DNA of 64,000 nt, from positions 1-64,000 of the forward strand of contig NZ_JACJPY010000012.1 in the NCBI RefSeq assembly GCF_014696345.1, written 5' to 3'. The position numbers and the translations under genes were made by a program. Source of the DNA: Pseudanabaena cinerea FACHB-1277 (GTDB lineage: Bacteria; Cyanobacteriota; Cyanobacteriia; Pseudanabaenales; Pseudanabaenaceae). Shown piece after piece: positions 47,286 to 57,451 of this stretch; within the stretch, counting starts at the first letter, position 1; each line of letters opens with the position of its first letter. Under the pieces are notes generated by a model, which ran no database searches, was not told the origin of the DNA, and saw nothing but the letters and a program-made list of their open reading frames with translations.

Positions 47286-48302
47286 ATGATTGGTGTGGAA
47301 ATATTAAAATGGACAGGAGATGCACTTCTTTATCCAATCAAGCAAGTATTGATGCCTGAATCACAGATCTATTGGCTATATTTACTTTGCTCTTTATTGA
47401 TCGCAATCATAGTTTATATTGTGAGATTTAACCAAACAAAGGTGCAGGGTAGTTTTCTCCAATATTGCTTTCCCAAGGAAGTATTCCTCCATGAATCAGC
47501 AATTCTTGACTATAAGAACTACTTGCCAATCATGCTATTTAAAAGCTTGCTGATTGCACCGATCGCCACGGTGATATCAGCAAAATTTATTGCTAATTTG
47601 GTCAGTATCTCACTAATTCAAGTATCTGGCATAGTGACTATTTTTCCAGTCAAAGAAGTCCATTTATGGCATCACTTTGTCTTTAGTATTTTTCTGATAT
47701 TAAGCATTGATTTTGGCTACTATTACAATCATTACATAAGACATAAAATTTCTGTCTTATGGGAATTTCATAAAATCCATCATACAGCCGAAGTTCTCAC
47801 CCCCTTTACCCTATTTCGCCATCACCCCCTTGATTACCTGATCCAAACTTTGACAGTATCTCTTTTTTCTGGTCTAGCCATAGGAATATGGACATATCTA
47901 TTTGGGGATCAAATGGAGGTTTTGTATCTTAACGGTATTCCCTTTGTATTGTTCATTTTTTACATTACAGGGAATTTCCGTCACGCGCATATCTGGCTAT
48001 CCTTCCCCTATTGGATTAGCCATATTTTTATTAGTCCTGCTCAACATTACATTCATCATGCTAACGAATCTAAATATTATGATGCAAATTATGGCAAGAT
48101 TTTTGCTATTTGGGATTGGATGTTTGGCACTTTATATGTACCAAAAACCTTTGAAGAATTGCCATTAGGATTGCCAAATGATGAGGCAAAAAACTTTAAC
48201 ACTGTAGGAAAATTTTATTGGCAACCGTTTAGATCTGTATTTAATTCTCTAAAAAGGCGAAACTCTGTCTTTTCTATATCTGGCGCATTCAAAGATAAAT
48301 AA
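47286..48302 (+). CDS. Sterol desaturase / fatty-acid hydroxylase family protein
   Basis: A 338-residue membrane di-iron enzyme. Histidine motifs Y-N-H-Y-I-R-H, H-K-I-H-H-T and the later Q-H-Y-I-H-H-A, plus four or more membrane helices, define the family. The substrate (fatty acid, carotenoid or hopanoid/sterol) is not readable. The frame begins at TTG 47247; I chose ATG 47286, with a GTG three codons later also plausible because AAGGGG sits 9 bases before it. Confidence 0.88.
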   Translation: MIGVEILKWTGDALLYPIKQVLMPESQIYWLYLLCSLLIAIIVYIVRFNQTKVQGSFLQYCFPKEVFLHESAILDYKNYLPIMLFKSLLIAPIATVISAKFIANLVSISLIQVSGIVTIFPVKEVHLWHHFVFSIFLILSIDFGYYYNHYIRHKISVLWEFHKIHHTAEVLTPFTLFRHHPLDYLIQTLTVSLFSGLAIGIWTYLFGDQMEVLYLNGIPFVLFIFYITGNFRHAHIWLSFPYWISHIFISPAQHYIHHANESKYYDANYGKIFAIWDWMFGTLYVPKTFEELPLGLPNDEAKNFNTVGKFYWQPFRSVFNSLKRRNSVFSISGAFKDK

Positions 48303-48334
48303 TATAGAATATATAAAAAGTATAAATTATGCTA

Positions 48335-48365
48335 AGTTAAGAAATGGCTTAGCCATTTCCTAACT
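48335..48365. terminator. Hairpin terminator between convergent genes
   Basis: A 14-bp stem AGTTAAGAAATGGC / GCCATTTCCTAACT (one mismatch) with a 3-base loop, again built on AAATGGC/GCCATTT. It sits between the hydroxylase gene and the convergent MFS gene. Confidence 0.65.
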
Positions 48366-48523
48366 TCTCCCCCCTCTGCTAGGTTTGATTATCAATTAAT
48401 GAACTACACCTTCATTAATTAGTATTACAGTATATTAGTTTCTAAGGTCTCTAAATAAGTGCAGAGCGCTGTATTTACTTTTCTATTAGTTTATATTTTT
48501 GTTTAAGGCTTTTTATCTGCTAA

Positions 48524-50023
48524 TTACTGATTTTTCGAGCCGCGATCTAGGCACCAAGCACAATTAGTGATTATCGTAGCAATGATTAGAAATGCAGCAA
48601 TTGATTGAAAGGTAATATGTATACTGACAACCAATGAGTCTATAGGAGCATTGGTAACATCAATATCAAAGGGAAGTTTAGCTGTAGCGATTGTTACTAA
48701 TGCAAAAATCGAACCAACAATTGGCACGCCCACAGTTTGCCCTAAAATTCTCGATAATGACAGTAATCCAGAGGCGATCCCCAATTGATTTGATGGAGCT
48801 GCTCCCATAATAATGCTATTATTTGGCGATTGAAAGATGCCAACGCCTAGACCATAGGGTACGATCGCCATGACATAGCTAAGTATGGAAGAATCTGCAT
48901 CAAATATACTAAACAATATACAGCCGATCCCCATTAAGCATAAGCCGATTAAGCTAATCAGACGACCACCAAAGCGATCGGCAAGAGTCCCTGAAATTGG
49001 CGCTGTAATTGAAATAATGACAGGTGGAATCGCAAGTAATAATCCTGCTTTATCGGTTGGATATTGCTTAATTAATTGTAGAAAAAAGGGAAGAATGAAG
49101 ATTACTCCTGCCATAACAAGATTACCGATAAACCTTAAGGTTAGTCCAATACTAAATTCTAGGGATTTAAAAATACTTAGATCAAGCATTGGTTGATCTT
49201 GATTTTTTTCCACAATTAAGAAGCTAATAAATCCAATCAAAGCTATAGCGAATAAACCAGCAATATTGTTGGAGTTAAGCGTATTATTTTGAGATAGGGT
49301 GATACCCACGGTAAAACAAGTCAAGGTGATTGTGAGCAGCAATGTCCCTAAAATATCAAAACTCTGAGATGTTGTATTAACAGTTGATGGCGGGACAAAG
49401 CGAGCCACAATAAAAATGCCAATTAGACCTATTGGCACATTAATCAAAAAGATCAAATTCCAATCACCCCAAGCCATTAGGATGCCGCCGATGGTCGGAC
49501 CTAGGGTAATACCTAAACCATATACTCCAGCCCGAATCCCTAGGCTCAATCCGCGTTGTTCTGGCGGAAAGGCTTCAACAATTATGGCTGTCCCTAGTCC
49601 AGACAAAAATGCGGCTCCTAGTCCTTGCAGCGCTCGCAAAATGATCAGTATTTCCACTGTTGGGGATATCCCACAGCCGAGGGAACTGACCGTAAAAATT
49701 GCCAACCCAATCAGGTAAAGTTTTTTCTTGCTCCATATATCGCCTAACTTGGAGATGCTCAAAACGGTAATAGCGATCGCTAAGAGATAACTGAGTACCA
49801 CCCATTGAATCACCGCAAAGCTGGTGTGCAGTGACTCAATCATCGAAGGCAGAGCAAGATTGACGATATAGACATCTAAAGCAAAAATGAATACGCCAAT
49901 ACCGACACCTGTGATTGTCCACCACTTGTTGGCAATTTGAAGGTTAGTTGTTTTTTGATCTTGATTATGAATATTTGACCTTGGATCTTTCGTATTTAAA
50001 TTTTGTGTTTCGTCTGATGTCAT
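48524..50023 (-). CDS. MFS exporter, DHA2 (14-helix) family
   Basis: 499 residues, about 14 membrane helices, with motif A-like G-D-I-W-S-K-K and D-R-F-G-G-R, and motif C-like G-L-G-I-T-L-G-P-T-I-G-G. EmrB/QacA-type drug:H+ antiporters have this layout. It lies downstream of a LeuA/NifV-like synthase on the same strand, so export of that pathway's product is possible but not shown. Confidence 0.9.
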   Translation of the reverse strand: MTSDETQNLNTKDPRSNIHNQDQKTTNLQIANKWWTITGVGIGVFIFALDVYIVNLALPSMIESLHTSFAVIQWVVLSYLLAIAITVLSISKLGDIWSKKKLYLIGLAIFTVSSLGCGISPTVEILIILRALQGLGAAFLSGLGTAIIVEAFPPEQRGLSLGIRAGVYGLGITLGPTIGGILMAWGDWNLIFLINVPIGLIGIFIVARFVPPSTVNTTSQSFDILGTLLLTITLTCFTVGITLSQNNTLNSNNIAGLFAIALIGFISFLIVEKNQDQPMLDLSIFKSLEFSIGLTLRFIGNLVMAGVIFILPFFLQLIKQYPTDKAGLLLAIPPVIISITAPISGTLADRFGGRLISLIGLCLMGIGCILFSIFDADSSILSYVMAIVPYGLGVGIFQSPNNSIIMGAAPSNQLGIASGLLSLSRILGQTVGVPIVGSIFALVTIATAKLPFDIDVTNAPIDSLVVSIHITFQSIAAFLIIATIITNCAWCLDRGSKNQ

Positions 50024-50076
50024 ACTAGATTTTATATTTAATTTGTATTTACAACGATTTGTACTGAATTAAAATC

Positions 50077-50127
50077 CAGAAAAACCTTTGAAAGCGCGGC
50101 AGAGCCATCCTTTCAAAGGTTTTTCTG
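50077..50127. terminator. Perfect 18-bp inverted repeat between the synthase and MFS genes
   Basis: CAGAAAAACCTTTGAAAG (50077-50094) pairs with 50110-50127, a 15-base loop between them. It probably ends the synthase transcript (minus strand), although no long T run follows. Confidence 0.6.
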
Positions 50128-50200
50128 TACTACTTCAAGCCTCAATAGGCTTTATTCATTTAAAAACAAAATTAAGGCTAATCTTACTTTAATCGTAAAA

Positions 50201-51406
50201 TTAATACAAAATGCCGACCATCTCATTAATCGAGCGATTGATTGAGCGACTGATTGAAGAGCAAGATTCGACAATAGAAGGTAGTTCTCTTTCAATATTG
50301 ATAGGAGTTCCCCGCTTTGATATCTCTTTAATTTCCTTCAGAATTTTGGACACTAAATCATGATCATCAATTAATTCTTCACGGTTAATCTGTTTGAGCG
50401 CAAGTAAGACCGCACTAATTCCAGACTGCATCCCCAAAGCAATATCACTTTTAACTCCTAGATTTTTAGGGTCAATGCTTTGATAAAGACTTTCATCTTT
50501 AGCGATCGCGCTAACATGAACCCCTGCATAGTGAGTAAAAGCGTTCTTACCCACTAGAGGATGATGGGGGGGGATCGGAATATGGGAGTAATGACTTACT
50601 AGGGAATATAAATCTTTTAGATATTCTAGTCTCCATTGATTCTGCTCTGGACTGATCTCAATTAAATTTGCCAGAATTGTACCGATATCGATAATCCCTG
50701 CACGCTCTCCAATACCCATGACACTGACATCAATAATATCGGCTCCAGCATAATAGGCATCTAGCCCATTGGCTAAAGCTAAGCCCCGATCATTGTGGCA
50801 ATGCACTTCAATTTTGGGATAGAGATGATGTTCGGCGAGAGCTTCTTTAATCGTTGTGACATAGTGGGAGATGCGTCTTTGGGGATGAAATGGTTTGGCA
50901 TAGCCTGTGGTGTCAGCAATACTGATAATACTTGCCCCTGCCTGGACTGCGGCAATGGCGGCGGCGATCACATTTTCTATGGGCGATCGCACGGTATCTT
51001 CGGGTGTATAGCGAATAATTAAATCTGGTTGCTGGCTATGTGCATAGGTAATTACTTGAACAATGCGATCAATTGCTGTGCCTAAGCTGATGTCATAATC
51101 TTGCTGTAAACGCTTTTGGGAAACACTATAAAATATTCCCAAGAAATCAATGCCGCAGTCCAAAGCCTTGTCAACATCCTTTAGCCGACATAGGGAATGC
51201 GCTCCGATCTTAGATTTTAACCCCGCTTTAGCAATGTTCGTGACTGCTAGGGCAATTTCAGGATCTACAGCAGGATTCCCGACTTCAATAATATCAACGC
51301 CAATTTGATCTAAAAGCTGTGCGATCGCTAGTTTTATAGAAGGAGAGAAATAAACCCCTGGCGATTGTTCTCCTTCCCTGAGTGTCGAATCAAGAATTTG
51401 GATCAT
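50201..51406 (-). CDS. LeuA/NifV-like 2-acyl-malate synthase
   Basis: 401 residues. HMGL-type TIM barrel: D-S-T-L-R-E-G-E-Q-S-P-G-V at the start, R-Y-T-P-E-D-T-V-R-S, metal ligands in E-V-H-C-H-N-D-R-G-L-A-L-A-N, and F-T-H-Y-A-G-V-H-V. Unlike isopropylmalate synthase it has no C-terminal regulatory domain, and its length fits homocitrate synthase (NifV) or related enzymes. No nif genes are nearby. Substrate unknown. The last 30 residues come from an imperfect tandem repeat (R-S-I-N-R-S-I-N). Confidence 0.85.
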   Translation of the reverse strand: MIQILDSTLREGEQSPGVYFSPSIKLAIAQLLDQIGVDIIEVGNPAVDPEIALAVTNIAKAGLKSKIGAHSLCRLKDVDKALDCGIDFLGIFYSVSQKRLQQDYDISLGTAIDRIVQVITYAHSQQPDLIIRYTPEDTVRSPIENVIAAAIAAVQAGASIISIADTTGYAKPFHPQRRISHYVTTIKEALAEHHLYPKIEVHCHNDRGLALANGLDAYYAGADIIDVSVMGIGERAGIIDIGTILANLIEISPEQNQWRLEYLKDLYSLVSHYSHIPIPPHHPLVGKNAFTHYAGVHVSAIAKDESLYQSIDPKNLGVKSDIALGMQSGISAVLLALKQINREELIDDHDLVSKILKEIKEISKRGTPINIERELPSIVESCSSISRSINRSINEMVGILY

Positions 51407-51961
51407 TCTAATAACTTAGTAATTATGATGTAGTAACTTACTGTGGTTTTCTAATGGTTGTAAAAAAAGCTAAAACCTCTAACGTTTATACTTTATAGTA
51501 ATCATAAATTACCTATAGATATTTGAGTTTACCGAGTTGAAACCTTTTGGGATTATATTTCCATACAGCCTATTGAAGCTTTAAATATTCTTTAAATATT
51601 ATAGAAAGATTTTGGAAATTGCCGATCAAACAATTTTCTGGGTATTAAGTCATTGCAAAGCGCTGTAATAGTAAATTTACTAGCTATCAACCCTCCCGTA
51701 ATATTGTGATACAGCTACTAAATATTTTTTTACAGCTCAGCTTTTTATAGCTGAAAAATGCGCTGACAAATGCTAAATCTTGACTAAGTTTAGTTCTCTT
51801 TTAGAATTATCTCAAATCAATAATGGCTATGCCGTTTCCTGACTTGAAAACCTTTATCTAGCTTGGTATTTAATTGGTGAAAGTATTGTTATAGCCTCGC
51901 CAATCGGTATTAGATTCTAATAGGAGCATCTTGATTAGACAATGAGTAAAAACACTCAATA
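51407..51961. other. AT-rich intergenic stretch
   Basis: 555 bases without a gene. It has the upstream region of the synthase (minus strand) and a degenerate AATGGCTATGCCGTTT hairpin near 51,823. I see no RNA gene or coding frame. Confidence 0.4.
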
Positions 51962-52411
51962 CTAGTCCATGTGACGGGTCAAGATCGCCTCCATAGTGCT
52001 TTCTAGATTTTGTCCTGAAACGATCGCGCTTGCTAGAGAATAGACATTTTGATCACGACGGTATAGGGTTTGAAATCCTGTCCGCATTTTCTTGTCACCC
52101 ATCACCCAATAACGTTGAGTGATCGAATCGGGACCAATGATCCCTTCACCTTCAATTTTACCGAGGTCGCTATGCTCAACAACAAAGGTAAAGCGGCGAT
52201 CGTCCGAATCAATCCGCCCCTTGTAAGCCATCGTTATTTCAGGGCGATCGCTATTGGGAAAGGTCAATTTTGTGACCATCGTAAACCAAAAATTATCCTT
52301 TGACCAACCCACTAAGGTTTTGCCCTTAATCCCAATTGGCATCGCATCGCGCTCAATCCAGTTGCCTTCAAGAGACCACTTTCCAGGTTGTACCAAAAAG
52401 GTATGTGACAC
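51962..52411 (-). CDS. Protein of unknown function, beta-barrel-like
   Basis: 149 residues, no signal peptide. Alternating strands with W-S-L-E-G-N-W-I-E-R, F-W-F-T-M-V-T-K-L and I-E-G-E-G-I-I-G-P-D-S-I-T-Q-R-Y-W suggest a lipocalin-like barrel. I do not recognise the family. The GTG at 52411 has no clear RBS. Confidence 0.65.
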   Translation of the reverse strand: MSHTFLVQPGKWSLEGNWIERDAMPIGIKGKTLVGWSKDNFWFTMVTKLTFPNSDRPEITMAYKGRIDSDDRRFTFVVEHSDLGKIEGEGIIGPDSITQRYWVMGDKKMRTGFQTLYRRDQNVYSLASAIVSGQNLESTMEAILTRHMD

Positions 52412-52572
52412 AGCTTTGTATGATTTGGTGTTGCTTGCTTGATTTCTAATATTCTACAGCTTGGCAGCGATCGCCGACATAGTTAGCATAATTAGTACAG
52501 CATCAGTACAGTATTAGTACAGCGCTTTTTATAACGCGATAGGATAGAGACGCGAATATTTGGTTTATCTCT

Positions 52573-53097
52573 ATGATTTCTAAAAAAGATTTTCAGCCGC
52601 ATTATTGGGTGATCATACTTTTCCTCTGTGTTGCGATGTTTTTTACTAGCTTATGGGACAGCATCGGCGAACGAGATCGCGCCTATGCTGAGATGCTGTC
52701 CTTTAGTCATGCCCAACTTAAGGGGCGAGATTTTGCAAATAGAATGCTGGCGGGATCAGGATTTGCCAATGCCAATATGGAGGGTGCAAATTTTGAGAAT
52801 GCAGATTTGCGTGGCTCAGTGATTAGCGCTGCTGTATTAAGAAGGGCAAATCTCAGGGGCGCAAATTTGACGGGAGCCTTGATGGATCAAACGGATTTTG
52901 CCAAAGCCGATCTTAGCGATGCCAATATGTCAGAGACTTTGCTATTACGCAGTACCTTCGACTTTGTGAATATTGATGGCGCTGATTTTACCGATGCAGT
53001 TATGGATGGCGCACAACGCAAGTGGCTATGCTCTAAGGCAAGGGGAATCAATTCGCACACTGGCGTAGCCACTAGAGATTCTTTAGAATGCCCATAA
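52573..53097 (+). CDS. Membrane-anchored pentapeptide-repeat protein
   Basis: 174 residues. One membrane helix at about 12-28 (V-I-I-L-F-L-C-V-A-M-F-F), then A(D/N)LxX repeats from about 48 to 145 (A-D-L-R-G, A-N-L-R-G, A-D-L-S-D) forming a beta-helix. A short Cys pair near the end (W-L-C-S and L-E-C-P) recurs in the kinase-pentapeptide protein at 58862. Function unknown. Confidence 0.85.
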   Translation: MISKKDFQPHYWVIILFLCVAMFFTSLWDSIGERDRAYAEMLSFSHAQLKGRDFANRMLAGSGFANANMEGANFENADLRGSVISAAVLRRANLRGANLTGALMDQTDFAKADLSDANMSETLLLRSTFDFVNIDGADFTDAVMDGAQRKWLCSKARGINSHTGVATRDSLECP

Positions 53098-53098
53098 A

Positions 53099-53123
53099 AA
53101 AGTCGGTGCTTTGCACCGACTTT
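53099..53123. terminator. Bidirectional terminator
   Basis: A perfect 11-bp stem AAAGTCGGTGC / GCACCGACTTT with loop TTT, between the convergent pentapeptide gene and mraY. Confidence 0.88.
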
Positions 53124-53127
53124 GGGT

Positions 53128-54228
53128 TTACAGTTTGCTAGCTAAGATGGCGAGTGACACCAGTAAACCGCCAGTAATGTAAAAAACGCCCACCACTTGC
53201 AGCTCATGCCAACCGATTAGCTCCAGATGGTGATGAAAAGGAGCCATCTTAAATAAACGCTTGCCCTTGCCATTTTCGTCCTTGGTGGCTTTGAAATAGG
53301 ATACTTGGGCAATCACCGATATCGATTCCCAAATAAAGATTGCGCCAATGATCGCAAATGCCCATAGCAAGTTGCCGAGAATTGCTGTCGATGCCAATGC
53401 CCCGCCCAAGGCGAGGGAGCCTGTATCACCCATAAATACCCGCGCAGGGTGGCGGTTATGCCATAGGAACCCCAGATAGCCTCCACCTAGACACATACAA
53501 AAAATTGCTAGCTCTGGGTTCTTGGGAAATAGCAGCAACGCCATGCCAAACAGAGCGATCGCACCAGTGCCACCTGCTAGACCATCTAGCCCATCGGTGA
53601 GGTTGGTCGCGTTGCTGCTGCCAAGAAATACAAAAAGAGCAAAGGGGAAAAAGGCGATGCCAAGGGGGATTGCTAATTTAAATGGCAAATTGATCGTGGT
53701 GAAAGCTTGCCAGTCTTGGCTCAAACCTAGCCAGCCACAAAAAATAATAGCAAATAAAGCTTGGAGTAACAGCTTTGACCTTGGCGATAGTCCTTTATTG
53801 GAGTGGCGGCGCAAGATTTTCCAGTCATCTAGCCAACCGATAAAAGCAAAAGATAGGGTGAGGAGGCTGCAAGCAATTACTTTGTCGTTAAACCCCGTCC
53901 AAAGGACTCCTAGAATGAGAGCTAATGGCACAATGAAAATACCACCCATAGTTGGCGTGCCTTGCTTCTTGAGGTGTCCTTGAGGACCATCTTCACGAAT
54001 AATCTGCCCCGCTTTGAGACGGCGCAGTATTGGAACTGCCAGACTACCTAGGGCGGCGACACCGATGCTGCTCACGGTGAAGGGCATTAATAAATTTGAA
54101 CTTATATTAGGATGCAGAAAAAGATCGACACCAACTATTAAACTAATGAGACTGATCGCTAAACCAAGTGCTAGGCTGCTGCCAGACGGAAATTTCGCTT
54201 TCCTTACTCTCACACCAGTATCAACCAT
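53128..54228 (-). CDS. mraY: Phospho-N-acetylmuramoyl-pentapeptide-transferase
   Basis: 366 residues, ten membrane helices. It makes lipid I by attaching UDP-MurNAc-pentapeptide to undecaprenyl phosphate. G-W-L-D-D-W, N-L-T-D-G-L-D-G-L-A and the H-H-H motif in P-F-H-H-H-L-E carry the catalytic residues. A strong RBS (GAGGAG) precedes the ATG. It stands outside any dcw cluster here. Confidence 0.97.
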   Translation of the reverse strand: MVDTGVRVRKAKFPSGSSLALGLAISLISLIVGVDLFLHPNISSNLLMPFTVSSIGVAALGSLAVPILRRLKAGQIIREDGPQGHLKKQGTPTMGGIFIVPLALILGVLWTGFNDKVIACSLLTLSFAFIGWLDDWKILRRHSNKGLSPRSKLLLQALFAIIFCGWLGLSQDWQAFTTINLPFKLAIPLGIAFFPFALFVFLGSSNATNLTDGLDGLAGGTGAIALFGMALLLFPKNPELAIFCMCLGGGYLGFLWHNRHPARVFMGDTGSLALGGALASTAILGNLLWAFAIIGAIFIWESISVIAQVSYFKATKDENGKGKRLFKMAPFHHHLELIGWHELQVVGVFYITGGLLVSLAILASKL

Positions 54229-54429
54229 TGTTACTCCTCACGGTTACTCCTCAAACCAACAGCGATCGCAGGCTAAAAAAATCCTAATTTCAAAATTTCA
54301 AAACTATTTAAGCTAATTTTTATAGCTTTGTAACAGATTATTAATTGTTTTTTGAACCTAGGCTTTTAAATACCAAATAATGTCCCTACTTGTCTATAGG
54401 GCAATTATCTATTTTATTATTAATTTCAA

Positions 54430-55791
54430 ATGACCAATCCCAGCCCTAACGCTCGACAAACCGCCTTAGAAGCCCTACGACTCATTCAACGGCGCAATGC
54501 CTATGCTGATGTGGCTTTAGACTGCACGCTTTCACGATCGCGCCAAGACAATGCCACTCTCCTAGAAAGCGATCGCCGTCTAATTACGGAGTTAGTCTAT
54601 GGATGCACGCGCCGTCAAAAAACCTTACTTGCGATTTTGCAAAAATTTTCACAAAAACCGATTGCAAAATTACCATCGGATTTACTAATCATCCTCCAAA
54701 TTGGCATCTATCAGCTATTTTTTCTAGATCGAATTAAACCATCGGCGATCGTACATACGACGGTGGAACTGGCTAAGCAAAATAGCTTGACGGGCTTAGC
54801 GGGATTTACCAATGGCGTGATGAGATCTATACTCAGAGCCAAAGATAAGGAAGATGTTCTCGCTCAAATTAGTGATCCTGCCAGTTTTTATAGTTTTCCT
54901 GAATGGCTGATTGAGCTATGGCAAAAGGAATTTGGTCAGGCGGCGATCGCAAACATTTGTAATTGGTTTAATCAAACGCCGCATCTTGATTTGCGGGTGA
55001 ATTTATTTCATGCCAATCGCGAGCAAGTTTTAGAAGCCTTTGCTGCCGCCGCCATTGACGCGCAGCCGATCGCCAATCTGCCTGATGGCATTCGTGTGGG
55101 GCATGGAGCAGGTGATGTGAGTCAATTGCCAAAATTTAAAGAGGGTTGGTGGTCTGTCCAAGATGCCAGCGCTCAGCTAGTCACTTATTTATTAGATCCA
55201 CAGCCAAACGAAATCATTATTGATGCCTGTGCTGCTCCTGGGGGCAAAACCACCCATATTAGCGATCGCCTCAAAAATACAGGCAAAGTATATGCTCTCG
55301 ATCGCCTGAGTAATCGCCTCAAAAAAGTGGAGCAAAATTGCATCAGACTTGGTTTTACTAATGTGCAAACCATTGAGGTCGATTGCCGTGAGTTTGATGC
55401 AGACAAAGTATTAAAGGGAAAATGCGATCGCGTTTTGCTAGATGTGCCATGCTCTGGACTAGGCACGCTCCACCGCCATGCCGATGCCCGTTGGCGACAA
55501 ACCCCAGAGGAGCCTTATAAATTAGCCAAGACCCAAGGCGAGATCCTCGATCAAGCGGTGCAATGGGTAAAGCCCAATGGCGTAATCGTTTACAGTACCT
55601 GTACGCTGCACCCTGCGGAAAATGAATTGGTAATTAATCAGTTTCTCGAAAAGCATCCCCATTGGCAGATCGTGCCGCCCAGTGCTGATAATCCTGCGGC
55701 AAAATTTACTAGCGATCGCGGTTGGGTGAAGGTGCTGCCCCACGAACATGATATGGATGGATTTTTTATGGTGAAGTTACAGCAGTTATAG
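54430..55791 (+). CDS. rsmB: 16S rRNA m5C967 methyltransferase
   Basis: 453 residues. An N-terminal NusB-like RNA-binding domain (about 5-140) and a C-terminal SAM domain. Motif I is D-A-C-A-A-P-G-G-K-T, and the two key cysteines lie in D-V-P-C-S-G-L-G and Y-S-T-C-T-L. ATG start. Confidence 0.96.
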   Translation: MTNPSPNARQTALEALRLIQRRNAYADVALDCTLSRSRQDNATLLESDRRLITELVYGCTRRQKTLLAILQKFSQKPIAKLPSDLLIILQIGIYQLFFLDRIKPSAIVHTTVELAKQNSLTGLAGFTNGVMRSILRAKDKEDVLAQISDPASFYSFPEWLIELWQKEFGQAAIANICNWFNQTPHLDLRVNLFHANREQVLEAFAAAAIDAQPIANLPDGIRVGHGAGDVSQLPKFKEGWWSVQDASAQLVTYLLDPQPNEIIIDACAAPGGKTTHISDRLKNTGKVYALDRLSNRLKKVEQNCIRLGFTNVQTIEVDCREFDADKVLKGKCDRVLLDVPCSGLGTLHRHADARWRQTPEEPYKLAKTQGEILDQAVQWVKPNGVIVYSTCTLHPAENELVINQFLEKHPHWQIVPPSADNPAAKFTSDRGWVKVLPHEHDMDGFFMVKLQQL

Positions 55792-55820
55792 AAAAAAGAC
55801 TGCACGAAGCGCAGCTTCAA

Positions 55821-55903
55821 GTAGGGTATGTTAGCGATAGCGTAACGCATCAACTGAAGTTGATGGGTCACGTTTGATGCGTTACGTTGCTAACGCATTC
55901 TAC
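55821..55903. repeat. Full palindromic repeat GTTAGCGATAGCGTAACGCA
   Basis: The left arm at 55821-55852 pairs with the right arm at 55875-55903, with an inner CAACTGAAGTTG hairpin. A half copy lies at 23214-23244. Probably a cyanobacterial non-coding mobile repeat. Confidence 0.75.
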
Positions 55904-55929
55904 TTATGATTGCGCTGTATGGGCGCAAC

Positions 55930-57156
55930 CTATAGCAATAAATCCGAGTTTAAAGTAATCACTAGGTCAGTATTGGGATTGACCGAGGCAAGGGTCACAC
56001 TGTCACGACCTAAAAATAGACCGAGCAATGTGCCGATACCAGCACCACCGAGAATTTCTTCGGTGGCTAGGGCGCGATCGCCTGTGACGGCAGAAATAGC
56101 GGCGGCGGCGGCGGCTCCAAGAGCAGCGTTTCTTATCAAGCCGCCAACACTAACGCCTTTGTCGACCCTTTCAGTGGTGGTAACAACTTTAGATGTAGCG
56201 TTAATCGCTCTCCTTTGACCATCGGCAAATACAAGTTCACTGGCAAAAAACTGAGCGCCACCTGATACAGTTCGCAACTCGCCAACTACTTGAGTACCCG
56301 CAGGGATCAAAACTGCCCCTTGAGAGTTAGTAATGTTCTGAGGCACGGCTAAAGAAAGGGGAACCTTTTCATCGGGACCTAATAAAATTTTATCTTTGGC
56401 ATACTGTACGGCGATCGTATTGCCTGCGGGAATCCTGACTTGGTTTTGGACAGGGGGTGTATTGACTTGACCAACTAAATAAGGAGAGGCGATCGCATTT
56501 GCCTGACCAGAGCGGACTAAAGCTTGATAGATAAATGCCGCAACTTCGGCTCTGGTGGCAGTTTGGTTAGGATTTAGGAACTGCACATTGGGATAGTTCA
56601 CTACTAGACGATTTTCAGTTGCCGATGCCACACTGTTTCTCGCATAGTTAGGAATACCCGATGCATCCGCATAGGTTTGTAAAATTGTTTCAGGGGCTTG
56701 GCTGACCGAATAATTCAGACCATTGGCTAGGGAAACTAAGACCTGTACGCGGGGAATATTTTGGTTTGGCTCAAAAACATTGCCAGGATAACCAGATAGA
56801 AAACCTGTTGTATAAGAAGTTTGAATTGCGGTCGCTGCCCAATAATTTGAGGCGACATCAACAAAGCTAACCCCACCACGCACAGGAGCTTTATTGATGG
56901 CTTTGCTGACCATGGCTGCAAATTGCGCTCGCGTTACTGGTTCATTTGGACGAAATCCGCCATCGGGAAAGCCTTTGATAATGTCTCGTGATGCTAACTC
57001 TTGGATAAAAGTTTGCGCCCAATAGCCAGTAGGCACATCATTAAATGTAGTTTGGGCAAAAGCGGAGTTAGCACTGAGCAAAGGAATTGCTGAACTCCCC
57101 ATGAAGCTAATTGCTACTAGTAGGGCGGTGCTAGAACTTTTAGTTTGATTTGTCAT
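55930..57156 (-). CDS. SLH-domain surface protein
   Basis: 408 residues with a signal peptide (about 1-35, ending A-F-A-Q). Three S-layer-homology domains (about 38-215, each with an F-x-D-V/W-A and P-x-x-x-x-T-R-A pattern) bind peptidoglycan or secondary polymers. A separate C-terminal part (about 230-408) contains a G/A-rich hydrophobic stretch. It is shorter than the usual SLH-porins of cyanobacteria and lacks an obvious barrel, so it may be an anchor protein. Confidence 0.85.
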   Translation of the reverse strand: MTNQTKSSSTALLVAISFMGSSAIPLLSANSAFAQTTFNDVPTGYWAQTFIQELASRDIIKGFPDGGFRPNEPVTRAQFAAMVSKAINKAPVRGGVSFVDVASNYWAATAIQTSYTTGFLSGYPGNVFEPNQNIPRVQVLVSLANGLNYSVSQAPETILQTYADASGIPNYARNSVASATENRLVVNYPNVQFLNPNQTATRAEVAAFIYQALVRSGQANAIASPYLVGQVNTPPVQNQVRIPAGNTIAVQYAKDKILLGPDEKVPLSLAVPQNITNSQGAVLIPAGTQVVGELRTVSGGAQFFASELVFADGQRRAINATSKVVTTTERVDKGVSVGGLIRNAALGAAAAAAISAVTGDRALATEEILGGAGIGTLLGLFLGRDSVTLASVNPNTDLVITLNSDLLL

Positions 57157-57451
57157 TATGAGTTACTTTCACCTATATTTTACTCATGACTATACATATA
57201 GACTAAATGTTCCCGAAAAATCACGAATATTTTATACACTTAAATCAACAAATAAGACATAAAAATAAAACGTAAAGATAATATACAATTCACACACAGT
57301 TCTTATACAGTGCTGGAATCAATTAACATGAAATTAATAGTTTATAGACATCTATTGAGACTTTCTAGCGCGTAGCATTGTAACTTTGACGATAAAATTA
57401 GATAAAGAGCAAATTTTAAAATTTTAAAGTTAAAAAATTAACTAAAGCTTT
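57157..57451. promoter_or_regulatory. Divergent region SLH gene / ycf54
   Basis: About 295 AT-rich bases between divergent genes. No promoter boxes or RNA gene could be picked out with confidence. Confidence 0.35.
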
